This document shows, in pieces, positions 1 to 12,864 of a stretch of 64,000 bases of DNA; within the stretch, counting starts at the first letter, position 1, and every line of letters starts with the position of its first letter. The notes below the pieces were generated by a model that saw nothing but the letters and a program-made list of their open reading frames with translations, had not been told where the DNA came from and did no database searches. The position numbers and the translations under genes were made by a program. Source of the DNA: Ptychodera flava (taxonomy: Eukaryota > Hemichordata > Enteropneusta > Ptychoderidae); NCBI RefSeq assembly GCF_041260155.1, contig NC_091931.1, positions 27,235,654 to 27,299,653 of the forward strand, written 5' to 3'.

Positions 1-68
1 CACCAGAATGGATAATTTTGAAATAGCTCAACACTAGAGGGCAGCATTTATAAATCTCTCGTCAACAG

Positions 69-311
69 GCCTCATCCCTGTCGGTGACTGGGCCCAGTGT
101 ATGGCATCGGTCTTGGAGCTCTCGATACCGTGGAGGACCTTCAAAGACAAGCTTGTGCAGGTCAACGAGGATGGACTGGTCAAGTATGAAACTTGTGTGG
201 ATCTGGACGTTGTACACAACATAAACTCAGGACCTAGTATCACAGAGACCTTGTACAGGCACAAGAGCAACTTGGAAACCATATTCAGGGTTATAGACAA
301 AGATAACTCAG
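69..311 (+). CDS. PPEF: Serine/threonine protein phosphatase with EF-hands, penultimate coding exon
   Basis: This internal exon starts after an acceptor AG (67-68) and ends at a GT donor (312). It reads LIPVGDWAQCMASVLELSIPWR, then LVQVNEDGLVKY, then ETLYRHKSNLETIFRVIDKDNSG. The DWA..M..VL.L..PWR block and the TLYRHKS-L-IF-IID-D-SG run are typical of the region between the catalytic domain and the C-terminal EF-hands of PPEF/rdgC phosphatases. The last residues begin an EF-hand loop (DKDNSG) that finishes in the next exon; the split Gly codon (phase 1) joins exactly. The family dephosphorylates phosphoserine/threonine under calcium control and acts in sensory and neuronal cells. The catalytic exons lie left of the window. 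Confidence 0.9.
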
Positions 312-468
312 GTTGGTGCACAAACTACCACACTGTCACATCTTAACATTACTCAGATATTGTAAATGTTTTAATAATGTGTCTTTCATTTTCATAGTTG
401 TGCAAATGACTGCACAGTGAAAAGTTTACTTTTATATTGCAAATATAAAGCGATGGTACAGTACACCG

Positions 469-503
<35 letters not shown>

Positions 504-608
504 AGGGTATACATGTTTATCTGGTTGTGTATGGTTTCATATTGACACATTAATTTATTAGAATATATATATATTTTTATCTGAAATCATGACTTTTGTT
601 ATTCACAG
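312..608 (+). other. PPEF intron with (CA)n microsatellite
   Basis: A phase-1 GT-AG intron between the two PPEF exons. It contains a (CA)n run at about 472-502 and an AT-rich tract before the acceptor. Nothing else is evident. Confidence 0.85.
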
Positions 609-859
609 GTCAAATATCAATGGAAGAATTTGAAGAGGCCTGTAAAATTCTGGGACAACATATCAACAGTCAAATCTCAGAGGAACAGATCCGGGACACG
701 GCCCGAAGCATTGATATAAACAAGGATGGATACATTGACTTTAATGAATTCTTGGAAGCGTTCCGTCTGGTGGATCCACACTCTGGCAAAACTATGGACA
801 CCAATCCTTTAAATGCCAACGGGAAGGCAAAGTCCAAGGAAAATGTGAATATGGTTTAG
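609..859 (+). CDS. PPEF: Serine/threonine protein phosphatase with EF-hands, last coding exon
   Basis: Exon start is set by the acceptor AG at 607-608; GT at 609-610 completes the Gly codon begun by base 311. The exon encodes QISMEEFEEACKILGQHI, which finishes the first EF-hand, and DINKDGYIDFNEFLEAFRLVD, a canonical second EF-hand with D, N, D, Y, D and E at the calcium-binding positions. A short polar tail (SGKTMDTNPLNANGKAKSKENVNMV) precedes a TAG stop at 857-859. Two C-terminal EF-hands with FLEAFRLV is the PPEF/rdgC signature. The gene converges on TIMM10B, which lies on the other strand. Confidence 0.92.
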
Positions 860-1444
860 GGAATCTGATCGCTCGGAGCGTTGAGCAGATAGAGACTGCC
901 ATGCTGTGTTACTGAGTGTAAATACATCCACCAACTCCTTCCTCTGCGAAAATGTTGAAGAGAAGAAGATACCATTGTCTATAGAGAGGAGATGATATAC
1001 TCGGTTCATCTTTACAGATCAATTTGAAATTTAAATTTTACCCATCGATCAACTTGACTTTTGAAAAAAAGGATTCTGATCTCGTATACAGGGTTATTTA
1101 TATTGGATATTTGTGGAATATGATATTATTATATGGATGCCTGTCGGACTTGATATTTTGATGTTTTTTAAAACCTCATTTGTTTACTGCAAAAAGTTGT
1201 AAATAGCTTGGTGGTTCTGAAAATCAGAGGCTGACTCAAGGGACAATATTAGCTGTAAATTTTGATAATATATTCATTAATTTTGTTCTATGAAACAAAT
1301 ATATTTCCTTGTTCTTCTCCCCAAAGTATGATGAAATACTAGGTATTAGCTTTGCCAACGGAGTTTTTTGTATTGAATATGCAATGTTGTTTTGGACAAA
1401 TGAATTTATTCTATGTAAAAGATTTGAATATAATTTTCAACATT

Positions 1445-1766
1445 AAAGGTAGTACGCGCCTTGAAAGTGAAAGACAAAAACTTTTGTGCAAACTTTCCTC
1501 AAAACTTTCAACCTTATTCTTACAAAATCAAGAATGCAAATCAGGGGTCACCTTGCAAAGTTAGGACCTAGAGAAACAATCTGGCATTTACCAGTATTTT
1601 AAATTTAAAATGGCCGTCATCCGTATGTTAACTATACGGGGAAAATAAAATCTTTGATTTTCAAAAAACTAAGAGCTTTAAAATGAGCCCCCACACAGGT
1701 GATAGATCAGAAAAGAGTTGAAAAAATTTGAAAGTCCCAACACCACTCCTCAAGGCGTATTCTGCC
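1445..1766 (+). mobile_element. Inverted-repeat element, family A copy 1 (hAT-like non-autonomous DNA transposon)
   Basis: One of three copies of a 320-350 bp repeat (others at 16471-16790 and, inverted, 26920-27269). It starts GGTAGTACGCGCCTTGAAAG and ends CAAGGCGTATTCTGCC; the ends are imperfect inverted repeats of about 18 bp (13 of 18 matches). The 8-bp word TCAACATT lies on both sides (1437-1444 and 1767-1774), like the 8-bp target duplication of hAT transposons. On the left, AAA separates it from the GGTAG terminus. No transposase is encoded, and the long open frame inside is incidental. Confidence 0.7.
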
Positions 1767-2018
1767 TCAACATTGGACAATACTCACATATTTGCTGTCT
1801 TGACAAGTTGACCACTGACCACTTAGTATTTCATCATGGTTTGAGGATTGGAAAAAGAAACTGTATTTTAGAGACGGAACAGAAATATTTGAAAATAAAT
1901 AAAAAGAGTTACATAGCTATTTTCCCCTTTCATATTCAGTTTGAGAATACATCATTTTAGCACAAAATCTCTAAAGTTCATGGATAGGCAATTTGTACAA
2001 GTTTTTTTTTAGTTTGTG

Positions 2019-2114
2019 ATGTACATGATTCATGGTGTGCATGATTCATGGTGTACATGATTCATGGTGTACATGATTCATGGTGTACATGATTCATGGT
2101 GTGCATGATTCATG
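2019..2114. repeat. 16-bp minisatellite, six units
   Basis: Six consecutive copies of GTGTACATGATTCATG, with T/C changes at one position and a different first unit start. It lies downstream of PPEF. Confidence 0.9.
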
Positions 2115-5100
2115 GTGTGCTCAAGAGACTGATATTTCCATGGAAGTTATGATTTTACTATTTTCAGTTGGCATGGTCAACTTGAAAGACGACACCAAAG
2201 TGCATGGAAGTTGTACTGAAATTAAGAATTAATTTAGAAGACAATGGAACATTCCTGGAAGAGATTGCTTCCAGTGAAAACATCTATATTTCCAATTATC
2301 TTGCAGACTTGGATGTTTTTTCAGACTTGTTGTGCCCAGATTTTCAGGATAATCACAACAAATTTGTCATTTTTATATGATGTCCTTCATTTAATCTATT
2401 TAAGTAGACAATATACTTAAATTGTTTTGTATGCTTTGTCCATTATTATTTTTCCTTGTGCTGTATACCGCCGTCCTATATTTGAGTTTATTTGTATACG
2501 GACTATTTTGTTGAAACAAATGAAGAAATTACCATAAGAATGGCATAATTTTTGGGTAACAAAATCATATATGTATCATAACATTTGGCTTTTTTTGTAA
2601 AAAAAAATATTTATTCTTTGATATTACCATTTCTTTCTTTCTGGGTAAAGAAGACTGTGATTTTCAAATCTGTGAATGTACAAGTTTTTATGAAAAGTCG
2701 ATATTTTTCCCCCCAGACTTTGTAGCAGATTGTCAAAATATCTACGGGATTTAAATGTTGCATTGTTGGACATGGAGGACAATTTGTAGGTTAATACGAT
2801 TGTTTCCAGTGCACCTTGGGTATTGGTTTTGTAGGTCTCAGAGCAGCAGTGTCGACAGTACAACTGTTTCCATGAAAGCCTGTCGATATCAGGATCCATC
2901 ATGCAGTGCAGTGTGTACAGAGTGAACTCTTGAACACAGCTCCCACTCTGGAGTTTTCATATGAAAATAATTTCTAGCAAAACTATCAATATGTGAAGAA
3001 ATTTATAGAAATTTATAGACCCCTACAAGTTCCTCATGCTTGGCTTGAGCAGACAGAGTCTATTTATAATCCTGGATTTCAACCACGTAAATGTGAAAAA
3101 GAAGTGGATCGTTCAGTTAAAGAATGACAAATGTCTACATAAGAATCTGATTACACTTGCAAATGTCCAAATATTTTCTCAGTGGGAGACAATCTGAATA
3201 TTCTATGTGGCTAGATGAATAGATGAGTTGCTCCGTCTACCTTGTTCGGGGCTTTGTGATTAATTTTAAACTGTAACATTTACACCAGAATATGCCACCT
3301 TGTTTTCTTTGGCATTTTGTATATGACTGATTTTTACACATGTTAACTGTATATTTTGTTAATAAGATGTATATGTTTGTATGTAACATATTTCAATAAC
3401 TTATTGAGCATTGGCTGTTGTCAGGCTGATGTTGGTACCTATAGCTTGTGTTTGTTTTTTTTATTAATTTGTTGTCTGTTTCCAGGGAAACCGCCAGCAG
3501 CTAGCAGTGTGCAAAAGTGCATCTAAGTTGCATTTTGGTCAGCAAAAATTAGCTTTCATGGTGATATCATTGCATATTAATTAGGTGATTTGCATACACC
3601 AAATGGTGGCTTCAATCATGGGGTTGCTAGTGCCTTTGCTTCAATGTTTGCATGAATTCACAGCTATACAAAAATTAGTTGATTGAAATCAATATGTAAT
3701 TATTCATAAAACAAATGAACAGTTTGTTGCATATTCATCTTATTGTCCTTGCAAAACAGGTATATTGATAAACATTTGCGGGTAGTTTAAAAATGAATGA
3801 GGAACCCAAAACAGCATACTGCCCTCAACATGAAAACAATTATCTGTACTGGAATTAAATATACCGATTGTAAACAGTGCAAGCAAAGAGTATGGTCATG
3901 CATGATAATTGTTACCTACAATCAGAACTGCATTACTGTTGATAGACGTGTATTGTATAAAATGTTGTTTTGGTACACATTAGGGATTGCTCCTAGACTG
4001 GTGCCATGGTATGTCTTGCTATGTGAATCATACACACAGTACTTGGAAAGAATTCACTTTGGATGTCATCAGGTGGTCTTCAATCTGTAGGTCATTTACA
4101 CGGAACAAGGACAGGTTCTACACAAATACAGCGCCCAACCTGTTGCTCCAGTTGGTTCAGAAATATCTTTTCCTGCATACTGTATTTTCTGACCAGTTAA
4201 AGGTTACCTTGTACCTTCCTGCATGCACTTCCACAGAAATGTCAATTCATAGCTTTGGTGTTTAACTCTTGGATACACGGTTACTCTTCTCTACAGTGCT
4301 TGATATAATATCTATCTATATGCATGTGGCTGGCACAGACTTTGGATTTCAATTTTAGGTGACAGAAATAGGTGCATGTTGTACACACATGAATCAGATC
4401 GGACATTCAGATTCCATTCCAGTGTTGAAAGCTGTTCAACTGCAGGAGATATGACTGTATATCTGGTATTGAGGACTTGTTACACACAATGTTGCATGAC
4501 TTCATCAAATTACTATCTTCAACTGTGTTATCGGTAATCAAGTTTTGATAAGATTTTGACTGTATATATTGTTTATATATATATACCCAAACAAGTGTGT
4601 TTGTAAATTTGTGTTGTTTTTATCATTCAATTTATATGACATTTATGGGCAGCTATATCGGCAAGTTTTTTTATGTTGAGGAAACGTGCGTCTCTACTTC
4701 ATGGAAAGTGACCTTCATGCTTCTCTGTATTGTTGATTTTTTCTGCATGCTTTTGCTGTGAATGTTTTGGGGTAAAATTTCTTTTGAGGGATTCGGGGAG
4801 TACATGACAGCCGTAAGTAAAATTTTCCTAGGAGCAAGCTAAGAAAATATCAAGCTTTGCATGATTGCAAGTTTTGTGCCAAAATTGTGTGCAATTTGCA
4901 AAAACATTTTTGTTCTGTTTTCTTTACTCCAGTTATTTTGGGAAGTGCCTCTTTATTTCCATTTTGAGTAATTGTATTTTTCTTTTTGATCTCCTGTAAT
5001 CAGTTTTTTGTTTTTATGCAAAACATTTACTGGTTGTTTTGTAGTCACAAGATTACGTGTTCAGCATAGGAGAGTGTGTGAAGTGCAGCATTAAAGCCCC

Positions 5101-6974
5101 ATAGTTTACAAATTTTGCATTTCTTTTACAAAAAACATACCTTCTGATCTCTTTAGTTGTTGAAATCTAAGTTGTGCGTTCGTTTGCCTACATGAAAATG
5201 TTCAGTGGTTGCGCTTTGGTTAGCATTTTTACATGAAAAATTTGCATTTGATTTCAGACTATCTTGTCAACAAAAATGCAACAAGGTACTGTTTATATGG
5301 TACTGTTTACGGGGCTTTAATCGCAAGGTGAGGTTTTGTGTAGTTCGCCACTGACTGATGTATTTCGAACTAACAATTCAGACAAAATGTATACATAACA
5401 TTTTTGTTGCAAGGCCACTCCTAAAATTGAGTATCGTTGATTATCTTTCTTGATAGCAGTGATTACAGTTGGAATTAATTTTTGTGCCATCCACAAAATG
5501 CATGGGCTTATTTTGATGTAATGTTTATTTGCAGATTTATAAATCAGTGATGTTTTCCAAAATTAGTTTTCTGTAAAGAGTTTACAACCAAGCCCCTACC
5601 CAAAGATTGTGTAAATGCTGGAGAATTTGCAGTGCATTCCCATGTAACTTGCAATCTTTGTAAAAACCTTGCCTTTTGGTTATTAGGTGTCATGTGACTA
5701 CAAAGTGACAATTGTAAACACATCATGCAGCTGAATTTTTCAATGACAGCTGATGAATGTAACATCCCAGCCAAAAAAAATTAAAAGTGTTGTACATAAT
5801 ATTTGTATTGTTATCATTTATATATTCAATATCACATCTTTGGAAAGATGTACATGGGCGGAAAAATGCTAAACAATCTTGAATTATCAATCACAAAAGC
5901 CATGTGTACCATTAACCTATGATAAAAGTGGCGGAGAAAAGTGATTTTTACTGTGTGAAATGTATATTGTGACTTCTGCTGATTCATATGACAAATCTTC
6001 TCAAGATGTTGATCTATTGAAGATATTCTCTTTTCTGTACACCTCTAAAAAAATACAACTGCACTTTCTACACATATGTACAGTTCATTTTTTTGCTAAG
6101 ACTTTATATAGTCAAGAGAAATTTTGTACAGCTGTAATGTTTATCAAATAAACAGAACTGGAAAAACAGAGAGTCAGTGTTTGGTTTGAGTGTTTATTAA
6201 CTTTTTCTTATGACATACGGATGTCTGTTCAAAAACTATTGATTGAGTAGTTTGCTGAACATAGAGAAAGGTGCAGTGGGATGTGAGTAGAATAAATCAT
6301 TGCTACAGCCAGAATCAAATGATTTTTTGAAAATGATTCAGACGGTAACTGTACCTGTATTTAACACAATCACGACCGTGGTATGGCCCCAACCTAATGT
6401 CATGAATGGTGAATTGTGGACCTGTTAACATGGAATTAGGGGTGAACAGGTTAACTTCCGACAGGCCATCCATGTGATAACATACACGAGATATCAAATC
6501 TACTGTGTCCATAAGTAAAAGTTTTTTGGTTCCACCACAAACTTACCCAGGTTGCCTGTTTATTAAAAACATGTTATGGAGAACACTGAATGTGCCTTCC
6601 AAAGAACAGGCAGAACCAAATAATCCTTGAAATTATTTCAAACTTGCATATCATTTGTTGGCATCACATCTGTGCGTTAGAAATCTCTGATATGGTACTT
6701 GTGATGAAGTATTATACACTGAATGAAATCAGACAGGTATGACAAGGAATCAACATCAGTCAAGTGCATTTTCTGAATGTAATGAACGAGTTGTTGCATT
6801 CTCTATTCTTGCATTTATCCAATTCTTGATGGCATTAGAGAATTCTTGCTCTAATTGAATAAGCCTTTGACCTTGCACGATCAAACCTTATCTTTTAATG
6901 GCAATAACTTTATGGAAGAATCCTAATACGTTAGGGCTTACTGATCATAAAAAGTACAACATGCAAAATGTAGT

Positions 6975-7322
6975 GGGTTAGTAATGCTAACTTTTCACGA
7001 TTTTTTCATTATTTGTATTTTGATATGTCATTTGCAAGTTCTTACTCTACTCCTAAAAGAATGTTGAAACACCTACTATTTAGCTTGTCAACATAGCGTC
7101 TATATGTGTAAAATGCAGCAGCACTATTGTTTACATTTTAATTCAAGTCTGGGCCAGAATTCAATCGTCAACAATTAGAATGCAGTTTACACATGTACAG
7201 GCTGAGTTGACAAGCTGAAAACTGTCAATGTTAACATGCTTTGGGGATTAGAATAAGAAAGTACGGTTGAAATTGAAAACAAAAATAGGGAAAAAATCAT
7301 GAAAAGTTAGCGTTACTGGCCC
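6975..7322. mobile_element. Inverted-repeat element, family D copy 1
   Basis: The left end (GTAATGCTAACTTTTCACGA) and the right end (CATGAAAAGTTAGCGTTAC) are inverted repeats extending about 45 bp. A second inner inverted pair joins CTTGTCAAC near 7085 to GTTGACAAG near 7207. Related sequence occurs near 10655-10890 and 43618-43930. No coding capacity; probably a non-autonomous DNA transposon. Confidence 0.65.
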
Positions 7323-8034
7323 TGTATTGATTTGTTTTTAGTGTTGACTCCCTTCATGTTGACTCCATGGAACACGATATCATTCCCACTGATTCCGACT
7401 TTGATGCATATATAATAGCCACTGTCTCATACCCTTCCCCTAATCAAAGAAATTACCAGAGTACATGCATGCCGTAACCTGTGTATGATCTATGGTGTTA
7501 GAAAAGCTTTAATCAAACATTAAAAGGCTCCTTCCATACCAAGAACCATAACTGGATACATTATAGCTTTCAATCTATGAAACTTGCACATGACCTTGGG
7601 AGAGGCTTACTCATGGAAAAAAATCTCTCTTTCACTTTGTTACATATGAACCCACAGATAGTTCATCTTTGAGAAAGTTAAAATGAGAACAAACAGGAAT
7701 TATGATTACAGTGTTCACTTGATAAAAGAGTGTCTTTAATCATTTGTACAGCAGTTGATTTTGGACACAAAGTTTCAGTAGTTACGCTAGAAACGGTAAT
7801 GTCTTTCAAAGACATGTTTTGTGATTAAAATAACAGGAATGTTGCCTTTTATGTGCAGGCCTATTGAAAAAAATAATGGTAGGCAAACTTCATCGCCACT
7901 CTTGCAGGTTTACATCTACCTTCAAGCTAAGTATCGATCCACGCAAATACACTGATGAAGGTACTATGGGGTATTACAAAGATGTCCGCAAAGGGAGTAA
8001 TTTCACACACTAACTGGGATACTTGTCTGCAGCA

Positions 8035-8334
8035 CTACCTCTGATTATCACTGACATCTGGTCTTTCCTCTGTGTTGCTGTCCTGTGTCTGTACATTTGC
8101 AAATTCAACTGCATTGCCAGTGCCCACACTTCCCGTGCCTGCATCACTTACAGGCTGTACTGCCTCTGCAGAACCCTGACTAGCGCCCTCTGTGGCAGGT
8201 TTGTTGGCGTTTTCTGCTTCTTTCGCCTGCTGCTCTGCAATCAATTTGTTCATTGGGTTTACCTCCATGTACGTTCCTATTATTCTGTGGTTGACATTCA
8301 CCAGCTTTGATGAGCATCTGTCCACACATGATTC
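8035..8334 (-). CDS. TIMM10B: TIMM10B (Tim9b) last coding exon
   Basis: On the - strand the exon begins after ..TTTGTCAACAG and encodes ESCVDRCSSKLVNVNHRI, then IGTYMEVNPMNKLIAEQQAKEAEN and an Ala/Ser/Glu-rich tail of about 65 residues, ending at TAG (8037-8035). CVDRC is the second CX3C motif of a small Tim protein; the S-KL---NHR--GTY-----P run matches TIMM10B. The phase-0 junction gives ..TPEE|ESCVDRC, as in human ..DAEE|EACLHSC. TIMM10B is part of the inner-membrane end of the TIM22 pathway that inserts carrier proteins into the mitochondrial inner membrane. The tail is longer than in human. Confidence 0.93.
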   Translation of the reverse strand, partial: ESCVDRCSSKLVNVNHRIIGTYMEVNPMNKLIAEQQAKEAENANKPATEGASQGSAEAVQPVSDAGTGSVGTGNAVEFANVQTQDSNTEERPDVSDNQR

Positions 8335-8668
8335 CTGTTGACAAAGGAAGGTTTCAAACAAGATCATTACGAGTTCAGCCAATGTAAAAAGTTGACACAA
8401 AATTGCCATATTACTATACACAGATTCAGACGCAAAAGTACGTACGAAAATTTAAAGCATTTCCCGAATAAATTTACTCAGGAAGTCTACAATTAAGCAT
8501 TAGAGATAATAATAGCTTTTGATTGATTTTAGGTACCCGGGGAAGAAAATCTTGTACACGGGTGACACAGCATATTTTCTGAAAGGCCCAATCACAAGAT
8601 TATGTCCAGTGTACACAAAGGGACAGGCGGTGTCTTTGCATCAAAAACAAAGATTTACACAGACTCAC

Positions 8669-8763
8669 CTCCTCTGGCGTTAATGCTCTGTAGTTGAGGT
8701 TGGACACACAGTGATTGAAACACTTCTCAGTGAAGGAGTTGTAAACTGTGAGAAGTCTCTGAA
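8669..8763 (-). CDS. TIMM10B: TIMM10B (Tim9b) internal coding exon with first CX3C motif
   Basis: The exon encodes RLLTVYNSFTEKCFNHCVSN then LNYRALTPEE and ends at a GTGAGT donor (- strand, plus 8668-8663). CFNHC is the first CX3C motif; with CVDRC in the next exon it makes the twin CX3C motif that forms two disulfides in the intermembrane space. L--VYN--TE-CF--CV--L--R-L---E is the TIMM10B pattern. Two acceptors are possible: CAG before plus 8763 (phase 1) or CAG before plus 8758 (phase 0). The second fits the candidate first exon at 12865-12888. Confidence 0.92.
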
Positions 8764-9457
8764 CTGAGTAAAGAAAAAAACCCATATAAATCACTGAGAA
8801 TAAATCAAATTTTAAAAAGCAGTTAAAAAGAGCTAGGGGCTGTGATCAGTACCATCTCTTCCATTCACTACGCATCACACTTAACTGTTGGAAATTTTGT
8901 TTGATCTGCAAAACACTTTAACAGTTTGTTTGTATGCATATTGTATGCATGTGTCATGTATTATAATATGCTTGCTGGAATCGGCAATCTGATTGGCTGG
9001 AGCCGGGGTTTATATTCTCAACAAGAAGACCTGCGCGTCGCGCAACATTTTTGAGCTCGCGCAAATTTCGAACGTCAACTTGAGAGCTCAACGCGCCGTA
9101 ATGTCGAACAAGTCTATGGCTTCAGATTGATTTTGATTGTTAAATTTTAGTCTAGTGCAGCTTGACGAACCAACAAATGAAGAGTTTCTGTAAGCAGTGG
9201 AGGTTATGTTACACAACACAATAATTTTTAAAGTTTTGAGCGTTTTTTTTTAAGTAAAATTCTCCAAGTTCGATGTCTAATCGCGATATCGATGCGTTGC
9301 GTAACCGTATTTTATGAATTCAACTGTGCACGCTCGCGCGCGTTCTGAAACGTTCTTTTTTAGAGTTTGTATGCGGCTGGGCGCTCCCGAACTCTCGTTC
9401 CAAATTCGGCCCTAAATACGACATTGTCCACTTGTTTTAACTTAAGCATATTATAAT

Positions 9458-9644
9458 GAGGTTATAAACGGTGCTCTCGGGTATTTGGCTGCGGATATAA
9501 GACCTCTGGGGTGAAAATTAGCATATTTGGGTGAAATAATCACCTCGCTTCGCTCGGTAATTATTTCCCGCCAAATATGCTAATTTCACCCCAGAGGTCT
9601 TTATATCCGCAACCAAATCCCTCGCTTGCCGTTTTTATAACCTC
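9458..9644. repeat. 187-bp imperfect palindrome (foldback)
   Basis: Arms of about 90 bp fold around the segment CTCGCTTCGCTCGG near 9545-9560. The ends are GAGGTTATAAACGG and CCGTTTTTATAACCTC. Matching inner words include GCGGATATA with TATATCCGC, and CTCTGGGGTGAAA with TTTCACCCCAGAG. A further inverted 11-mer, TTATAATATGC at 8961 and GCATATTATAA at 9446, suggests a larger element of roughly 0.5-0.7 kb. Confidence 0.8.
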
Positions 9645-10654
9645 TAAATTCAGGTCTGATCCCAAAGTGTTATGCTTAATGTGACTGAAGGACCAAGCGA
9701 CCACTATAATTCATCGGGGATGCAGTGTATAACCACAGACATGCGCACACAAATTTGTCAATCATATTTTGTGAATATTGTTACAACTGAGGTTTGCGAC
9801 TCTTGCAGTCCAATGTTTATCAACGCTGCATTCTCAAATACTGACTGGGGAAGGGGATCCGGGAGCTGGAGGAATTCTTGATTGAAATCTTAATTTTTCA
9901 GATCCCTCCTCAATACCCTAAAAAAAGTTTCAAATTCCACCCATCTATATCATCAAAATTTTTCACGTCCCAACCACTATCATATAGCCAAGCACAGAAT
10001 TTTGATACTTTTTCAGTATTTTTGCTCTTTGTATCAACTCCAATCTCTTGTTTTACACTTATATTGCTGTCAGTTGCATTTCAGTCTAGCTATAAAAGTC
10101 AATGTACATTATGTAACACTGCTGCATATTAATACCCAGGCTGCATGAATATGGTTAAAGCATTTCAACATGATTTTAAAAAATTAATAACAGAAAAGAT
10201 GATGTTGATACACAATGTTGAAATGTTGAAATATCAAGTTTTGTTGAAAATGTTGAAAAAAATATCAAGTTTACATAACATACCTACTGATTATTCACAT
10301 ATGCTTTGTTACACTCTATGGACAACGTATTCATTGCAAAATGGCATATAGGAATAGAAGTAAACTGTACCATTACATTCAAGGAGACGCACTTTATTGT
10401 GTACCTCAGTCAACACTATTTTGTGAACATTGATACTACTATTGTCCCTTTTGGCCATTGGTTACTGATAACTGTCAAGTCTCCTGGTCTTCCATGTGTT
10501 GCTGTCTGGCCTGATCTTGTGTACAAGTATGTTTCACTGTCATGAGCATCATATGACCAAAACTCTGCTTCACCTACAATGTATGTCAGAGTCAGAGCTA
10601 TCTCTGTCACTGTCACTGACACTGCCAGTGACAGTGACACTGCCCGTTGGCAGT

Positions 10655-10890
10655 AGTAGGGCAGCAGCTGTATTAACTTGGGTCATTTTGACAATATTTT
10701 TGTTCAGTTTATCAAGTATGCTCTTGTTCTACTCCCTAGAGCATGTTGAATTGTCCAGTATTCAGCTTGAAAACACAGCCTGTCTGTGACGTACCATGCA
10801 TAGTATCATTGACAAAGGACTTTCAGTATGGACTCTAATTCAGTAATCAACAATTATGTTTACATAATGGTTTTGTTGACAAACTGAATA
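10655..10890. mobile_element. Diverged inverted-repeat element, family D copy 2
   Basis: It shares GCAGCAGCTGTA, then AACTT and a TCTACTCCC..AGCATGTTGA block in the same order as the repeat at 43618-43930, plus the AGCTTG..AACACAGCCTGT region. No coding capacity. Borders are approximate. Confidence 0.45.
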
Positions 10891-11459
10891 TTGTGTGTTT
10901 CAGAATGCTGTAGGGAGACACAAAGAAACTGAATTTTATACATTTCACACAAATATTGAAAAAAAAATATCAATAGTTGCAGCGTCTGTCCCATTACAAG
11001 GACTACTGGTTGTTTTTCTTACATGTAAGAAAATTGGGAAAGAGTTCCTTAAGGCCTCCGACCTCAAAATGTTTTTCTAGGATATACAACACGTTTAAGT
11101 ATGCTAACCCTAAAACTAACCCTACTCTCATTCTAAACCCTTCCAAAAGTTGTATTTGATGTGCTTCTTCCAAGAAAAGTCCACGATTATAGTAATTTCC
11201 AGGCATGAGGGGGCCTACAGGAACTTTTGCTGAAAATTCATTTTTAGATGTTTTTGAAATAATAGAAATAGAATGCGATTAAATTGTTCAGATTAAATAT
11301 TTACAGATGACTCTGGGCCATACCCAGGGCAAAACTTTGAAGCCCCCCCCCCCCACCCCCAGAATTTTCAAATTCCCCCGATTTCCTCCAGCCCCCTTAC
11401 AACCCCCAGTATTTGTCAATGCAGCCTAAACACGGTCCACTAAAACTGCCAGAGCCATA

Positions 11460-12760
11460 CGTGATAGGTTGTTTACGGTCTCATGTCAAGTTTAACCATG
11501 GCCAGAGCATGGACCTCCATGGCCAGACCAACAGAAGAACAACACTTTCTGTGGTGTTACTGTACGCTTGCTAAAATCATGGAGGTAGTAGTACTACCTC
11601 CATGCTAAAATTGAACTTGAAGCGTCTTACGTTTCTGACGGCTGCCTGGTCGTCCATGTTCAATCATATAAAACCTTTGTGTTTACTATATCTGGTAGCG
11701 GAGCTGTCCGCTATACTCGGAACACCAACAATCGTTAAACAGATGACATCGTGAAATCGAGAATCCGTGATGAGGTAAAGTTACAATACATGAGGGGCAA
11801 CGTGAAGTCAGCTGTACGAAGTCTCGCACATGTTTTACGTCGCCTTTAACGAGAAAGTGCGTGATTTACGAACATGAATTACCCGGATGTACCGACGCAC
11901 AGACAAGTGCACAGCCGTACAGAATCACATACGTGGTGAAGAAAATACCGACTTACAGTTCCACAGGGCGTATGATTGACTAATTTGAGTCAGCCGGAAT
12001 TTTCTTAAGCCACGGCGGTGCCGAGAGTGAAAGAGGAGGCAACACCAAATCTTTGTATATTGAAATCACGGTAAGTTGAGACTCCGGTCAGAAAGACAAC
12101 CGGCGATAGTCAATATAGTTGGATTTTACTAAAAATGTTGGTCATTCATTTTGTGCTGCATACAGTCATACCTGAGGTTCCACGTGGGAAGCGTTACATT
12201 AAGACCGTAAGAAACAAACTTTATACGCCAACGGTACGATTTTAGTATGCTGCATGTTTCTGAACTGAATGCGTCGGAAGTTGTGGTTTAAAAATAACTT
12301 TCACGACTGTAGTCCGTACGGTAGTAGCTGCGTCTTCCGGGCGCGCAGGGTTTCATTAATAGCGGAAGTAATTAAATTCGACAACATATTCTGCAGACAT
12401 CCCCACAAATACACATTTAGTTGTACGGCACAAGTCTCACCTTATGCCACACTACTTGTGAAGGAGTTCTGAAATTGAAACTACAGAGAAGTTAACCCAA
12501 TACATATTTATCCGTGGACAGTAGAGTCGGTCGACCGGGCGTTGGCATGTCAAGACCGGTCAAGAAAAACCTACGTAGTATCACTCTCCCTTGTACCTCC
12601 AATCTTACGTGCACACAGCTAGGTGAGCCAGGGTCCGAAACTTTTGCTTCTAACTGTATCAAGAAAGAAACAGTTTTGTTCGATGTAGGTGGGGGTGTCC
12701 ATATTACTGCCTTTGTAATAAACTTGATAAACGGCACCGTTCCCAATACAATTATCTAAT
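11460..12760. promoter_or_regulatory. CpG-richer interval, likely divergent promoter region for TIMM10B and ARFIP
   Basis: CpG and GC content rise here relative to both sides (for example TCGACCGGGCG near 12535). It sits where the divergent start sites are expected. Splice donor-like words occur on both strands (GTAAGT at 12071 on +; ACTTAC near 11948 on +, reading GTAAGT on -). Two long overlapping open frames at 12492-12759 on opposite strands are not recognised. No TATA box is assigned. Confidence 0.35.
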
Positions 12761-12864
12761 ATACACTCTATTTATTACAGAAGGGATATCTCAGGATTCA
12801 CATCAGCTATCATTGTACATCTTGGTTGTTATTATAAAAACGATAAGTCAATAGAGTAACTTAC

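Larger units (their letters stand above)
860..8034. other. PPEF 3' UTR and intergenic DNA between two convergent genes
   Basis: AT-rich non-coding DNA following the PPEF stop. Open frames here are short and unlike proteins. It holds an inverted-repeat element at 1445-1766, a 16-bp minisatellite at 2019-2114 and a 350-bp inverted-repeat element at 6975-7322. Several AATAAA motifs occur (for example near 1646, 1896 and 6146), and I cannot say which one PPEF uses. Confidence 0.6.

Noticed and set aside
12061-12080. Donor-like GTAAGT at 12071 as the end of the ARFIP first exon
   Set aside because: Plausible, but not distinguishable from chance without transcript data; mentioned only as a possibility.
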